Positions 46,974 to 54,429 of a DNA stretch of 64,000 nucleotides are shown piece by piece (the first letter of the stretch is position 1; every line of letters begins with the position of its first letter). This DNA is from a virus. The notes below the pieces were generated by a model that did no database searches, was not told the origin of the DNA, and worked only from the letters and a program-made list of their open reading frames with translations. The translations under genes and the position numbers were made by a program. The stretch lies in the IMG/VR virus record IMGVR_UViG_3300022932_000015, positions 1 to 64,000 of that record; one strand, 5' to 3'.

Positions 46974-47220
46974 ATTTTTGTTTTTTATTATTTCTTTTTA
47001 TATCTGCTATTACTTTTTCCATAAACACTATTGCTTTTTGATTTCTTTCTTCAATAGATATTTTATTAAAGTATAATATGTCTGAAATACCCTCTACTAT
47101 AGACTCAGCAGATATTTCATTTATAGGATTTTTAATCCTACTATTACCCATTTCACAAAGAGGACAGTCTATCATACTCTCATTTGGGTGTTTAGCACAT
47201 GCTCCGTACTTAATCTGCAT
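46954..47220 (-). CDS. Small Cys-containing protein, 88 aa
   Basis: Not recognised. ACAKHPNESMIDCPLCEMG near the N terminus may bind zinc; the rest is a helix. Confidence 0.5.
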   Translation of the reverse strand: MQIKYGACAKHPNESMIDCPLCEMGNSRIKNPINEISAESIVEGISDILYFNKISIEERNQKAIVFMEKVIADIKRNNKKQKYVFNSR

Positions 47221-47221
47221 T

Positions 47222-47695
47222 TTATTTTATTTTTTCGATTAGTAAATATTCTCCAACGTGTTCTTCTGCTTGTTGCCATTTATTCATATCTAATTGATAT
47301 AGTTCTTCACTATTACCACTATATTCGTATAAGGGTCTAGTAGGGTATGAATATGGATTTATAATAAAACACTCTTTAGAAGTTAATAGGCTATCCCATG
47401 AATCCATAAGATCGTGTAATAAATATTCATTAAAATGATAATGAAAGTAGGTGTTAGAATTATAAATTATTTTAGGCTGTTTTACAATCATTTTAACCTC
47501 TTCTTCTGTTGCTTGGGAGGCGAGGCAGATGATTTCAAAGTCGAAAGGAATATCAATTGCTTCGTACGGATCATACTCATTTTCTGTTATGCGGTACATA
47601 AGAATACCATTAGCAATACCTTCGAATTTTTGAAATCCATTTGAACCTCTTGGCACCTTAAGTGCGTATACTGTTTCTGTTAGTTGTTTAAGCAT
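47222..47695 (-). CDS. Hypothetical protein, 157 aa
   Basis: Not recognised. A mixed alpha/beta protein with YALKVPRGSNGFQKFEG near the start and a C-terminal NKWQQAEEHVGEYLLIEK. Small proteins of this sort are common in gut phages. Confidence 0.55.
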   Translation of the reverse strand: MLKQLTETVYALKVPRGSNGFQKFEGIANGILMYRITENEYDPYEAIDIPFDFEIICLASQATEEEVKMIVKQPKIIYNSNTYFHYHFNEYLLHDLMDSWDSLLTSKECFIINPYSYPTRPLYEYSGNSEELYQLDMNKWQQAEEHVGEYLLIEKIK

Positions 47696-47697
47696 GG

Positions 47698-47964
47698 TTA
47701 AATATTATTAAGAATTTCATCAATAAAATTAGAAGACATTTCATCTTGCTCTTTTGAGGCTCTATGAGTAATATCAAATGCAATTACTTTATTAGACTTC
47801 TTTTGATTAATGAAATCTTCTAACTTTTGATAGCTATCTGAATTTGCATAGAGATTGATATGGGTATCGTTTCTCCAATCATTGTCAATTTTTAATTTAA
47901 CAATAAATCTGTGTGTAAACCCATCAAATTCTTTTTTAGAATATTTTGTTTCTGTATTACTCAT
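47698..47964 (-). CDS. Hypothetical protein, 88 aa
   Basis: Not recognised. FRHRFIVKLKI-like strand and a helical end; acidic C terminus. Confidence 0.5.
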   Translation of the reverse strand: MSNTETKYSKKEFDGFTHRFIVKLKIDNDWRNDTHINLYANSDSYQKLEDFINQKKSNKVIAFDITHRASKEQDEMSSNFIDEILNNI

Positions 47965-48009
47965 ATCTATTTATTTTTAATTAGTTAATCTAACACTATT
48001 GAAAGGGGG

Positions 48010-48444
48010 TTATATCAGTTTAAATGCTTCTTCTATTGCTTTGTTAAAAGCTTCATAATAGTCTTTATGATAACCTACATTAGCCCTTCCAAATATATTT
48101 AACTCAAATTTATCTTCTGTTATCAAATCACCGTGTCCGCTGAATAAAAGTTCTTTTTCTATTTTTCTAATTGGGTCAACATGAATAAAAATATTGTGTT
48201 CATTCCTAAACCAGTCTATCAACTCCTGAAATGAAGGCGCGCAAACTGAATTTTTATAATCAGAATTTTTTCCAAGCCTTCCTATGTCGTCAAAATTGTC
48301 AGATAAATCATCTGTTGTAAAAAAGAAGTTATTGGAAGGATTTTCATACTCAGGTTTACCAATATGGCAGAATAAACAAGGTTCATTAAATCTTTTTTCT
48401 TTTGCTATTACAGCTAATTCGTATGATATAAATAAATGTTTCAT
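48010..48444 (-). CDS. Conserved gut-phage protein (WFR...HNI motif), 144 aa
   Basis: Contains SFQELIDWFRNEHNIFIHVD and a C-terminal YYEAFNKAIEEAFKLI. The pattern 'p.y.ql..WfrekhgI.I.v......y......eAl..ai..aL.lI' recurs in Bacteroidota phage and prophage proteins. Function unknown. Confidence 0.65.
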   Translation of the reverse strand: MKHLFISYELAVIAKEKRFNEPCLFCHIGKPEYENPSNNFFFTTDDLSDNFDDIGRLGKNSDYKNSVCAPSFQELIDWFRNEHNIFIHVDPIRKIEKELLFSGHGDLITEDKFELNIFGRANVGYHKDYYEAFNKAIEEAFKLI

Positions 48445-48454
48445 GTATTTGGTT

Positions 48455-48616
48455 TTAGTGATTGGATGGTTTAAATAGTAGATATAGAATTACTTTAGTT
48501 AATACGCTTGATAAAAATATAGCGAATACTACTTTAATTGGTAGAAAAAATACACATGCAAAACAACCTATAAATGTTGCTGCTATTTCTGTTAATAGTT
48601 TATTTACTCCTTTCAT
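48455..48616 (-). CDS. Small membrane protein, 53 aa
   Basis: Short frame from ATG at 48616 to TAA at 48455-48457, overlapping the end of the upstream gene by 17 nt. It has two hydrophobic segments (AATFIGCFACVFFLPIKVVF and LTKVILYLLF). Plausible inner-membrane protein. Confidence 0.5.
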   Translation of the reverse strand: MKGVNKLLTEIAATFIGCFACVFFLPIKVVFAIFLSSVLTKVILYLLFKPSNH

Positions 48617-48836
48617 AAGCTGCAATTAATTCTTCGTTATTTAATTCATCTAAAACTAAGATGTTCTGTTTATCTCTCCATTCAAGGAATTTTATAAGCT
48701 CCTCGGTATATTCCTTCCCTGCATTTAATTCAGAGCATTCTCTTAGTAAATTATAAAAACTTTCTTCAATCTTTTTAGTATTACTATTATAATACTCTAG
48801 ACCTCTACTATTAAATAACTCTTGTTTTGTCTTCAT
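48600..48836 (-). CDS. Hypothetical protein, 78 aa
   Basis: Not recognised. Helical, acidic, with Glu/Leu-rich C terminus. Overlaps its neighbours at both ends (TAATG junction upstream). Confidence 0.5.
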   Translation of the reverse strand: MKTKQELFNSRGLEYYNSNTKKIEESFYNLLRECSELNAGKEYTEELIKFLEWRDKQNILVLDELNNEELIAAYERSK

Positions 48837-49009
48837 TACTTCGTTGCTTTATCTATTGGGTTAGACAATACATCCCACAAGTCTGGATATTGTTTCAATA
48901 CTCCTCTCTGAGCTAATAAATTTCTTGCTTCTATTAAACCATTTAGCATGGCTTCTGCAGCATCAAATAATTTTATTTTATTCTTTTCTTCTATTAATTT
49001 ATCTTCCAT
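48836..49009 (-). CDS. Hypothetical protein, 57 aa
   Basis: Short frame from ATG at 49009 to TAA at 48836-48838; stop and next start overlap by one base. A helical start (KNKIKLFDAAEAMLNGLIEA), then KQYPDLWDVL. The tight coupling supports it. Confidence 0.55.
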   Translation of the reverse strand: MEDKLIEEKNKIKLFDAAEAMLNGLIEARNLLAQRGVLKQYPDLWDVLSNPIDKATK

Positions 49010-49038
49010 GAATTATTATTTATAATGGTTATTAAAAA

Positions 49039-49074
49039 TAATGGGACTATATCCTTTTAGACATAATCCCATTA
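49039..49074 (-). terminator. Hairpin after the 49077 gene
   Basis: An 8-bp inverted repeat (TAATGGGA/TCCCATTA) with a 20-nt loop just after the stop of the 53-aa gene. Likely a terminator or mRNA 3' end. Confidence 0.5.
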
Positions 49075-49076
49075 CA

Positions 49077-49238
49077 TTATCTAATTACTGTTACGCTATG
49101 GTACTTGCCTCCTGATAAATCATGTGCTATATCTTTGGCAACTTTATCTACTTTACCTAAATTTTCTTTAAAGAAGGTATCAGGTAAGTTGATCACCTGT
49201 TTGTTTTTACGTGTTTCGTCAAAATAAATTGTTAACAT
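49077..49238 (-). CDS. Hypothetical protein, 53 aa
   Basis: Short frame from ATG at 49238 to TAA at 49077-49079. MLTIYFDETRKNKQVINLP opens it and GGKYHSVTVIR closes it; it overlaps the upstream gene by 7 nt. Probably a real small protein. Confidence 0.5.
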   Translation of the reverse strand: MLTIYFDETRKNKQVINLPDTFFKENLGKVDKVAKDIAHDLSGGKYHSVTVIR

Positions 49239-49585
49239 ACATTCAAAGTTTTTAGTTGTTGTTTTTCTGTATTTAGTTTTGCTTTTACAATTAGGACTAT
49301 TAGTTCATCAAAGAACTTCTCAGCTCGTTGTAATCTTCTAATATTTATTATATCATCAAATTTACAAATATCATAATCTCTCCATCTCAATATTGAATTT
49401 ACTGCTTCAATATAAGTCTGCTTGGTATAGCCATTTAGAGATCCATTAGGATACTTATTTATGAACTTAATAATACTTTCTAATTGGTAATTAGATAATC
49501 TACCCAAACAAGTGGGTTTTCCTTTCCAGAAATATAGCATATTGCAATATTTATCTACCTCTGGATTTATTATGTCTTTAATCAT
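49232..49585 (-). CDS. Hypothetical protein, 117 aa
   Basis: Not recognised. Helical and basic, with LGRLSNYQLESIIKFINKYP. It lies 1.4 kb downstream of the DGR. A length near that of DGR accessory proteins (Avd) is noted, but the sequence does not resemble Avd to me. Confidence 0.5.
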   Translation of the reverse strand: MIKDIINPEVDKYCNMLYFWKGKPTCLGRLSNYQLESIIKFINKYPNGSLNGYTKQTYIEAVNSILRWRDYDICKFDDIINIRRLQRAEKFFDELIVLIVKAKLNTEKQQLKTLNVC

Positions 49586-49633
49586 ATTTATTTGGTTTAG
49601 AGTTAATAGATTTATATAAAAACTTAGTTGACT

Positions 49634-49804
49634 CTACCTTCCAAATAATTTTCTTTTTAGAGATAAAATTTGATCTTGTACCTTATTAAATTTGATTTCA
49701 TTGAACATAGTTGGTACTGCTAGTTTTCTAGAGTTTCCATAAAATTCTGCCCAGCAGATAAGTTCGTCTAACTTTTGTGCATTGTTTTTTATTCCGTTTT
49801 CCAT
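49634..49804 (-). CDS. Hypothetical protein, 56 aa
   Basis: Start chosen at ATG 49804 (MENGIKNNAQ); a longer frame to 49975 reads through sequence that looks non-coding (49805-49967). The product is basic and helical. Function unknown. Confidence 0.5.
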   Translation of the reverse strand: MENGIKNNAQKLDELICWAEFYGNSRKLAVPTMFNEIKFNKVQDQILSLKRKLFGR

Positions 49805-49967
49805 GTATTTGTTTTTAATTGTTAGAAGTAAAATTGAAATTATACCAAGCTCTATACTGTTAGTCTTTAATAGGGCTGGGATGTGACACCTATTGATATA
49901 ATTTACTCTGGGACGAACCTTTCGATTCTCTAGATCCACCAATCTATTTTTAAAGAATAGATAAACT

Positions 49968-50453
49968 TTAACCAATCTTCTTTTTCTTTCTAATGTCAGA
50001 GATAACTTGTCTTCTTACATTGTATAATTCACATATAGACTTTATAGTCTTGTGTGGATTGTTTTCAATATCTTTCAAGACTTTTTCTATCAATTCAGTA
50101 GAATACTTTTTGTTTACTGGAATATTACCCTTCTTGAATTTGTATGATTCCATATTCATAAGTGGTAGTCTGCCTTTTTTGTAGGCATCTTTCATGTTAT
50201 CAGAATGTGTACCTAAAAATAGATGTTTAGGATTAACACATAAAGGATTATCACATTTATGACAGACAAATACATTTGAATCATTTATTTCACCATACTT
50301 AAGTATATATGATAATCTGTGACTATCAATTATTCTTTTCTGATATCTTATAACTCCATAATTACCTCTCATTCCTGCTTTCCATTCCCAACAATCTTCA
50401 TCATTATTAGTTACTCTTACTTTACTCCAGAATCTTTCGATTATAGTACTCAT
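49968..50453 (-). CDS. HNH endonuclease (homing type)
   Basis: A protein of about 161 residues from ATG at 50453 (MSTIIERFWSKV), the usual start of this family. Core: CWEWKAGMRGNYGVIR, SHRLSYILKYG, VFVCHKCDNPLCVNPKHLFLG and a C-terminal helix-turn-helix-like tail (TIKSICELYNVRRQVISDI). An upstream ATG at 50507 would add 18 residues and is less likely. It sits between non-coding fragments just downstream of the DGR. Confidence 0.85.
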   Translation of the reverse strand: MSTIIERFWSKVRVTNNDEDCWEWKAGMRGNYGVIRYQKRIIDSHRLSYILKYGEINDSNVFVCHKCDNPLCVNPKHLFLGTHSDNMKDAYKKGRLPLMNMESYKFKKGNIPVNKKYSTELIEKVLKDIENNPHKTIKSICELYNVRRQVISDIRKKKKIG

Positions 50454-50632
50454 TTGTTTTAATTTGTGGAGCTGGACAGGTACGATCTGTCGTGTTCCAT
50501 AATTCATTATTAATTTTCTACAAGTTTAGCATATCTTTTTCTCCTAATGCAGGATATTTGATTCTTAATCAAAAAAGCAACACATTGGCTAGTTATAGTC
50601 TTCCTATGTGTGAAGTGGTTGACTTTCCAATA

Positions 50633-50800
50633 TTAGGCTGCTAACTCTAATTCTGCAATTGGGGCAGATGTCAATTTAATGACTTTTGCTGAAGCGCTTT
50701 TTACAACTGCAAGAACATCAGCGATGCCTCCTACTTCGTTGGTTATTACAACATTGTCCGTTAGAACTTGAAACCATAGATTAAAGTGATAGATAACATC
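50633..50800 (-). pseudogene. Coding-like fragment without start codon
   Basis: A 55-codon open frame bounded upstream by TAG TGA, with no ATG. It encodes segments such as VVITNEVGGIADVLAVVKSA and SAPIAELELAA, with higher GC than the surroundings. It looks like the C-terminal end of an otherwise lost gene. The flanking 50508-50632 and 50801-50964 hold nothing I can name. Confidence 0.4.
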
Positions 50801-50964
50801 TCACTACTTGCTTATCAATAAATTATTACAGAGTCTATAGCCAACTCTCAGCCCCAATTCTTTATACTTTACTTTAATCCCTTTTTACAATTAAGATACT
50901 AAGGATTGTTTAAAGAATTTATTTTTTACTATGTTAGTATAGTTAATATTATGTGTATTAAAAT

Positions 50965-51027
50965 ATAAGTAACTTGACTATTAGAATTGTAGTTGTTGTA
51001 ATTCGAGTTGTTGAACACTAAACTACT
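50965..51027 (-). repeat. DGR template repeat 2 (TR2)
   Basis: 63 nt aligning without gaps to 51113-51175 with 15 mismatches. At every mismatch this copy has T on the plus strand, that is A on the coding strand. It is rich in AAY codons when read in the frame of the target. It starts 13 nt beyond the stop of target 2. This is the expected signature of a DGR template. Confidence 0.93.
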
Positions 51028-51040
51028 AGAAGTTATAATA

Positions 51041-51490
51041 TTAACGTTGAATGATTTTGTATAAATGAGCATAATTCTTACCTACAAAATCAGAGGTTTT
51101 CTGATCTTTGAAATAAGCAACCTGACCAATAGAACAGTAGCTGCTGTAATCCGAGCTGAGGAACACCAAACCACCTTTTTTATCATTCTCATGATAAGGA
51201 TACCATTTCTGTTGGTCATGATCAGTCCAATCTAAGATCCAATCTTCATTAAAGAATTTTTGTACTTGTTTTAATTGAGCAACTGCTACATGAAATTCTA
51301 TCTCTTCTGGTGTGAATAAATTAGAAAAGTGCTCTGATTTTACTTCATATTCTTTCAAAGCTCTACATATACTTGGATAATCAGCTCCTATTTTGAATAA
51401 ATCTGCGGGAGCATTTACTACCTTTTCTAGTTCCATTATTGTTGCTTTTAGCTCATTGATTTTTTCCTGAGCTTTCTTTTTATCTGTCAT
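51041..51490 (-). CDS. DGR target protein 2 (variable C-terminal region)
   Basis: A 149-residue protein. A helical N-terminal part is followed by KWYPYHENDKKGGLVF, a variable segment and FVGKNYAHLYK, a plan of Bacteroidota phage target proteins. Residues encoded by 51113-51175 differ from the template only where the template has A: for instance Asn codons become Leu, Ser, Asp, Cys and Ile. ATGA overlap with the reverse transcriptase gene couples the two. Ligand unknown. No signal peptide and not near tail genes. Confidence 0.88.
   Translation of the reverse strand: MTDKKKAQEKINELKATIMELEKVVNAPADLFKIGADYPSICRALKEYEVKSEHFSNLFTPEEIEFHVAVAQLKQVQKFFNEDWILDWTDHDQQKWYPYHENDKKGGLVFLSSDYSSYCSIGQVAYFKDQKTSDFVGKNYAHLYKIIQR
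51089..51105. repeat. Inverted repeat beyond VR2
   Basis: A 6-bp stem (ATCAGA/TCTGAT) with a 5-nt loop, 7 nt beyond the template-matching end of VR2 and inside the target gene. DGRs often have a hairpin just past the variable repeat that directs retrohoming. Confidence 0.5.
51113..51175 (-). repeat. DGR variable repeat 2 (VR2)
   Basis: Variable partner of TR2 inside target gene 2 (15 of 63 positions differ, all at template A on the coding strand). It encodes the residues from GGLVFL to VAY. Confidence 0.93.
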
Positions 51491-52434
51491 AAGTATTTAT
51501 TTTTTAAGTTTATACTATTACAATGAGATAACCATCCATTGTAGCTTGCTATTGATTTTTTATTATTATTTTTCCTGATCATTCTTATAAATCTTAGTTT
51601 TATACTCTTTCTCAGTAAAATATGTGTATGATAAGATTTATATCCAAGGAAATCTATTCCTCTAGATTTTACAGGAAATATTTGATAATTTGATTTTATT
51701 TTAAGTTTCAAATTTACATTTAGATATTGCTCTATCAAATGTAATATTCTGTGTAATTCTTGTTTATTGCTTCCCAATATAACTAAATCATCACAATATC
51801 TAAAATAGTATTTTACTTTTAAAGTTTCTTTAATCCAATGATCAAAATAGCTTAAATAAAAATTAGCAAAATATTGAGATAGATAATTTCCAATAGGTTG
51901 TCCTTTACAACTATCTATTATATTACTCAATAAACTCAGTAGATTTTTATCTTTAAATTTCTTGAGTAATAATTCTTTTAAAATATCGTTATCAATGTTT
52001 GGGTAGAACTTTTTGATATCTAATTTTAAGCAGTATTGAGTCTCCTCTTTGTTTTTTAATGCTTTATTTAGAGAATTTAGACCTTTGTGTATACCTCTAT
52101 TCTTTATACAGTTATAAGTATCTTTAGTAAATGTTGATACAAATATAGGTTCTAAAATATTCATTATAGCATGATGTACTATTCTATCTGGGTAATAGGG
52201 TAACTTATATATTTCCCTTTCTTTTGGATCAAAAATTGTGAATATTTTGTATTCTGACGTGTTATAGTTATTGTTTAATAGTATTTGATTTAAATTTAAT
52301 ATATTATTATCATAGTTCTTGTCAAATTCTATTACGTCTTTATTTTTAGATTTACCAATTCTAGCCTTTTTATCGGCTAGTATTAAATTATCTATATCAC
52401 AAATTTTATTATATAAGTTACCTATTCGTTTCAT
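51487..52434 (-). CDS. DGR reverse transcriptase
   Basis: A 315-residue reverse transcriptase: KLDIKKFYPNID (motif with Asp139), IGNYLSQ (181-187), the form seen in DGR enzymes in place of QGxxxSP, and YCDD (213-216) as the catalytic pair. It has no RNase H or maturase domain. It would copy TR RNA with errors at adenines and deliver the cDNA to the variable repeats. It lies between two target/template cassettes, 98 nt after TR1, and overlaps target 2 by 4 nt. No Avd-type accessory gene is evident. Confidence 0.95.
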   Translation of the reverse strand: MKRIGNLYNKICDIDNLILADKKARIGKSKNKDVIEFDKNYDNNILNLNQILLNNNYNTSEYKIFTIFDPKEREIYKLPYYPDRIVHHAIMNILEPIFVSTFTKDTYNCIKNRGIHKGLNSLNKALKNKEETQYCLKLDIKKFYPNIDNDILKELLLKKFKDKNLLSLLSNIIDSCKGQPIGNYLSQYFANFYLSYFDHWIKETLKVKYYFRYCDDLVILGSNKQELHRILHLIEQYLNVNLKLKIKSNYQIFPVKSRGIDFLGYKSYHTHILLRKSIKLRFIRMIRKNNNKKSIASYNGWLSHCNSINLKNKYL

Positions 52435-52532
52435 CTTATACTTCTTAAGTCTCTTTCAATAGTTTACTAAAGACTCTTTAAGTTTGTTATCTTTTACCCA
52501 GTGGTATGGTTAATACTAATTAGTCTAAAATA

Positions 52533-52592
52533 TAATAAGTAGAGTAGTTAGAATTGACATTATAGTTGTTCACGTTATTCAGTACCTAACTA
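52533..52592 (-). repeat. DGR template repeat 1 (TR1)
   Basis: 60 nt aligning to 52681-52740 (constant offset 148) with 15 mismatches, all at coding-strand A. Read in the target frame it contains many AAY codons and one TAG, at the codon that is TGG (Trp) in the variable copy. It begins 12 nt past the stop of target 1, the same arrangement as TR2. Confidence 0.93.
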
Positions 52593-52604
52593 AAACATTT
52601 AGTA

Positions 52605-52958
52605 TTAACCTAAATATGAATTGTATAATTTTATAAGCTCATTTGCCATCACTCTTGCTGTATCTTCTTTCTTATAATAGTAAGAAGCAGAGAAGTGAGA
52701 AGTGACACAATAGCTGTACACGCTACCCAGCACCCAACCATCTTCTTTAGAAAATCTAAAATATGGTAGATACTTATATTCATTACCATTGTTAAAGTCT
52801 GGTTCCCATATTTTGTCATCATTATCTAGATAGTTTTTTGCTTTGATTATCGTCTCTAAACTGTAAGATATCCAATCTTTCTTCCTTCTAAATTGATGTT
52901 CTACATATCTTTGATGACCAACTTTAAATAATATTTTCTCAGCTTCTTCTAAACTCAT
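52605..52958 (-). CDS. DGR target protein 1 (variable C-terminal region)
   Basis: A 117-residue protein. YKYLPYFRFSKEDGW is followed by the variable stretch and a C-terminal MANELIKLYNSYL, the same plan as target 2, and the two templates also resemble each other when translated. The cassettes thus look like diverged duplicates. Template Asn codons have become Gly, Ser, Tyr, Cys, Thr and His. A 6-bp hairpin (52669-52686) overlaps the end of the variable repeat. Confidence 0.88.
   Translation of the reverse strand: MSLEEAEKILFKVGHQRYVEHQFRRKKDWISYSLETIIKAKNYLDNDDKIWEPDFNNGNEYKYLPYFRFSKEDGWVLGSVYSYCVTSHFSASYYYKKEDTARVMANELIKLYNSYLG
52681..52740 (-). repeat. DGR variable repeat 1 (VR1)
   Basis: Variable partner of TR1 within target gene 1. 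All 15 differences from TR1 are at template adenines of the coding strand. Confidence 0.93.
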
Positions 52959-52963
52959 AATTA

Positions 52964-53359
52964 TTATTTTTCAGATTTTTCCTCTTTACTTAATTCTTTG
53001 ATTTGTTTATCTAAGAATGATGAGACTAACTCACTTGTTTGAGAAGGTATTTTACATATGCTTGTATCCTTTGATATCCAATCAATAGTCTTGCCCCCAG
53101 CTATAATTAATATTGCTTCATTTTTAGATGGTGTGAGAGTTATGCCTATTATTGCAATACCAATTAGAATAAATGCCCATATTATTTTCCATCTGTTCTT
53201 TCTAGTGTATATCTCATTATCATCTCCCTCTATATGATTTATAAACTTTATAAAGTAGAATAGTACCATCATTGCTATCCCTATAGTTAATATAGCATTG
53301 AACATTCCATTTAAAGAATCTAGCCTTGTTAGCCAATATAATTTCCAATATATATTCAT
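52964..53359 (-). CDS. Membrane protein with two hydrophobic segments, 131 aa
   Basis: Two likely transmembrane segments (MFNAILTIGIAMMVLFYFI and IIWAFILIGIAIIGITL) with charged residues between, then a soluble tail. It lies 5 nt upstream of DGR target 1, so it may belong to the same transcript. Function unknown. Confidence 0.65.
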   Translation of the reverse strand: MNIYWKLYWLTRLDSLNGMFNAILTIGIAMMVLFYFIKFINHIEGDDNEIYTRKNRWKIIWAFILIGIAIIGITLTPSKNEAILIIAGGKTIDWISKDTSICKIPSQTSELVSSFLDKQIKELSKEEKSEK

Positions 53360-53383
53360 ATTTTTATGTTTTAGTTGTTTTTA

Positions 53384-53572
53384 TTAATTTTCATTGTACA
53401 TTGATATATACTCTATTATTAAGGCTATCATTATCAGTGGTAATCCTAATACGCATATTGTTAACATTAACATCACGGAGTAAAATACATTAAAGTCTTC
53501 TAGTATATCGAAGACAAATAGTCCTAGTATAAAGAAATTTAATGCAAAGTAAATTGTTATCATTATTTCCAT
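53384..53572 (-). CDS. Small membrane protein, 62 aa
   Basis: Two hydrophobic segments (ITIYFALNFFILGLFVFDIL and VMLMLTICVLGLPLIMIALI) with a short linker. Probably inner membrane; function unknown. Confidence 0.6.
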   Translation of the reverse strand: MEIMITIYFALNFFILGLFVFDILEDFNVFYSVMLMLTICVLGLPLIMIALIIEYISMYNEN

Positions 53573-53604
53573 ATTTCATTTTTAAATTGTTATTAATGGT
53601 TATT

Positions 53605-53651
53605 ATAATAAACCCCTCTAGGAAACTGGAATAACCTAAAGGGTTTATTAT
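53605..53651. terminator. Hairpin between tRNA-Glu and membrane genes
   Basis: An 11-bp stem (53605-53615 with 53641-53651, ATAATAAACCC/GGGTTTATTAT) with inner pairing. A second short hairpin (about 53659-53680) lies closer to the tRNA. Probably terminates the tRNA transcript. Confidence 0.65.
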
Positions 53652-53690
53652 ACTGAAAGTAAGCTTAGATAAGCTTTACTTCTTTGTTGA

Positions 53691-53760
53691 TGCTCTACTA
53701 GGACTCGAACCTAGATTAATTCCCGAGAGGAATTCTCCTATCCAGTTAGAGGATAGAGCA
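53691..53760 (-). tRNA. tRNA-Glu (anticodon CTC)
   Basis: The complement folds with acceptor TGCTCTA/TAGAGCA, anticodon stem AATTC/GAATT around loop CTCTCGG (anticodon CTC) and T-arm CTAGG/CCTAG with loop TTCGAGT. The D-arm is compressed (no clear base 26). CCA is not encoded. It does not have a CTA anticodon, so it is not an amber suppressor. Confidence 0.8.
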
Positions 53761-53801
53761 CACATTACATGGCTATAATATTAATTAACTATCTAATTGA
53801 A

Positions 53802-54254
53802 TTATGCATTCAATTTAGCTTTTGAAGCTAAAGAACTAGATACAACTGGTTCTGAGATGCTATCATGTTTGATAAATACATCTTCTACATCTGCATCTTC
53901 AGTGTATTCTGTTTTGAAGTAGATTTGAGCTCCACCTTTTAAACACATACCACCATCTGGTCCTGCTTGTTTAGGTTTCATACCTAACTCTTGAGTTAAT
54001 GATTCAGTAGTTACAATTCTTCCAGGTAATTCTAATCCATCGTGGATCTCACCTAATTGAACTGCCTTCATTGCATCATCATAGTTTACTGTTTTTAAAG
54101 CAGATTTAACTTTTCCTCCTGCTACTGCTGATCCAAATGAGAATTTTCTTTCTTCAATGCGGATGTAACCATACTGTTTACCATCTTTACCTAATTCTGG
54201 ATTTTTTGTTACGATTACACCTGTTGTTGGGTTTGCTGTGATTCTTACTGACAT
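53802..54254 (-). CDS. Conserved beta-rich protein, 150 aa
   Basis: Starts SVRITANPTTGVIVTKN, then GKDGKQYGYIRIEE and LPGRIVTTESLT. I associate this plan with small conserved proteins of Bacteroidota phages and mobile elements, possibly nucleic acid-binding, but I cannot name it. It is a separate unit between the tRNA and a long-loop hairpin. Confidence 0.6.
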   Translation of the reverse strand: MSVRITANPTTGVIVTKNPELGKDGKQYGYIRIEERKFSFGSAVAGGKVKSALKTVNYDDAMKAVQLGEIHDGLELPGRIVTTESLTQELGMKPKQAGPDGGMCLKGGAQIYFKTEYTEDADVEDVFIKHDSISEPVVSSSLASKAKLNA

Positions 54255-54329
54255 GATTTCTTGTTTTTGATTGTTTATAAATTGTTTATTTGTTGTTTGA
54301 TATAATTATACTCCTATATCAAGAGTAAT

Positions 54330-54423
54330 AAAAATTAGCTAATATATCACGTAGATTGTTGGATGTGTTTAGATCTTATTATAAAGATGATTTGAACAAT
54401 TGTAATATATCTAGCTAATTTTT
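54330..54423 (-). terminator. Long-loop inverted repeat after the 54430 gene
   Basis: An 11-bp stem (AAAAATTAGCT/AGCTAATTTTT, 54330-54340 with 54413-54423) enclosing 72 nt, beginning 6 nt after the stop of the secreted-protein gene and ending in a U-run on the minus strand. Confidence 0.6.
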
Positions 54424-54429
54424 AAATGC

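Noticed and set aside
49232-49585. DGR accessory protein (Avd) candidate
   Set aside because: Only its length fits; the sequence does not show the Avd helical pattern, and it is far from the reverse transcriptase.
49805-49967. Longer frame at the 49634 gene and a tRNA-like CCACCA end
   Set aside because: The extra 57 codons look non-coding, and no cloverleaf forms around the CCACCA sequence.
50440-50500. Possible tRNA 3' half (GACAG, 7-nt loop, CTGTC) on the minus strand upstream of the HNH gene
   Set aside because: No matching acceptor, D-arm or anticodon arm is found at the right distance, and the loop lacks the TTC pattern.
53691-53760. Amber-suppressor tRNA that would explain internal TAG codons
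   Set aside because: The anticodon reads CTC, not CTA.
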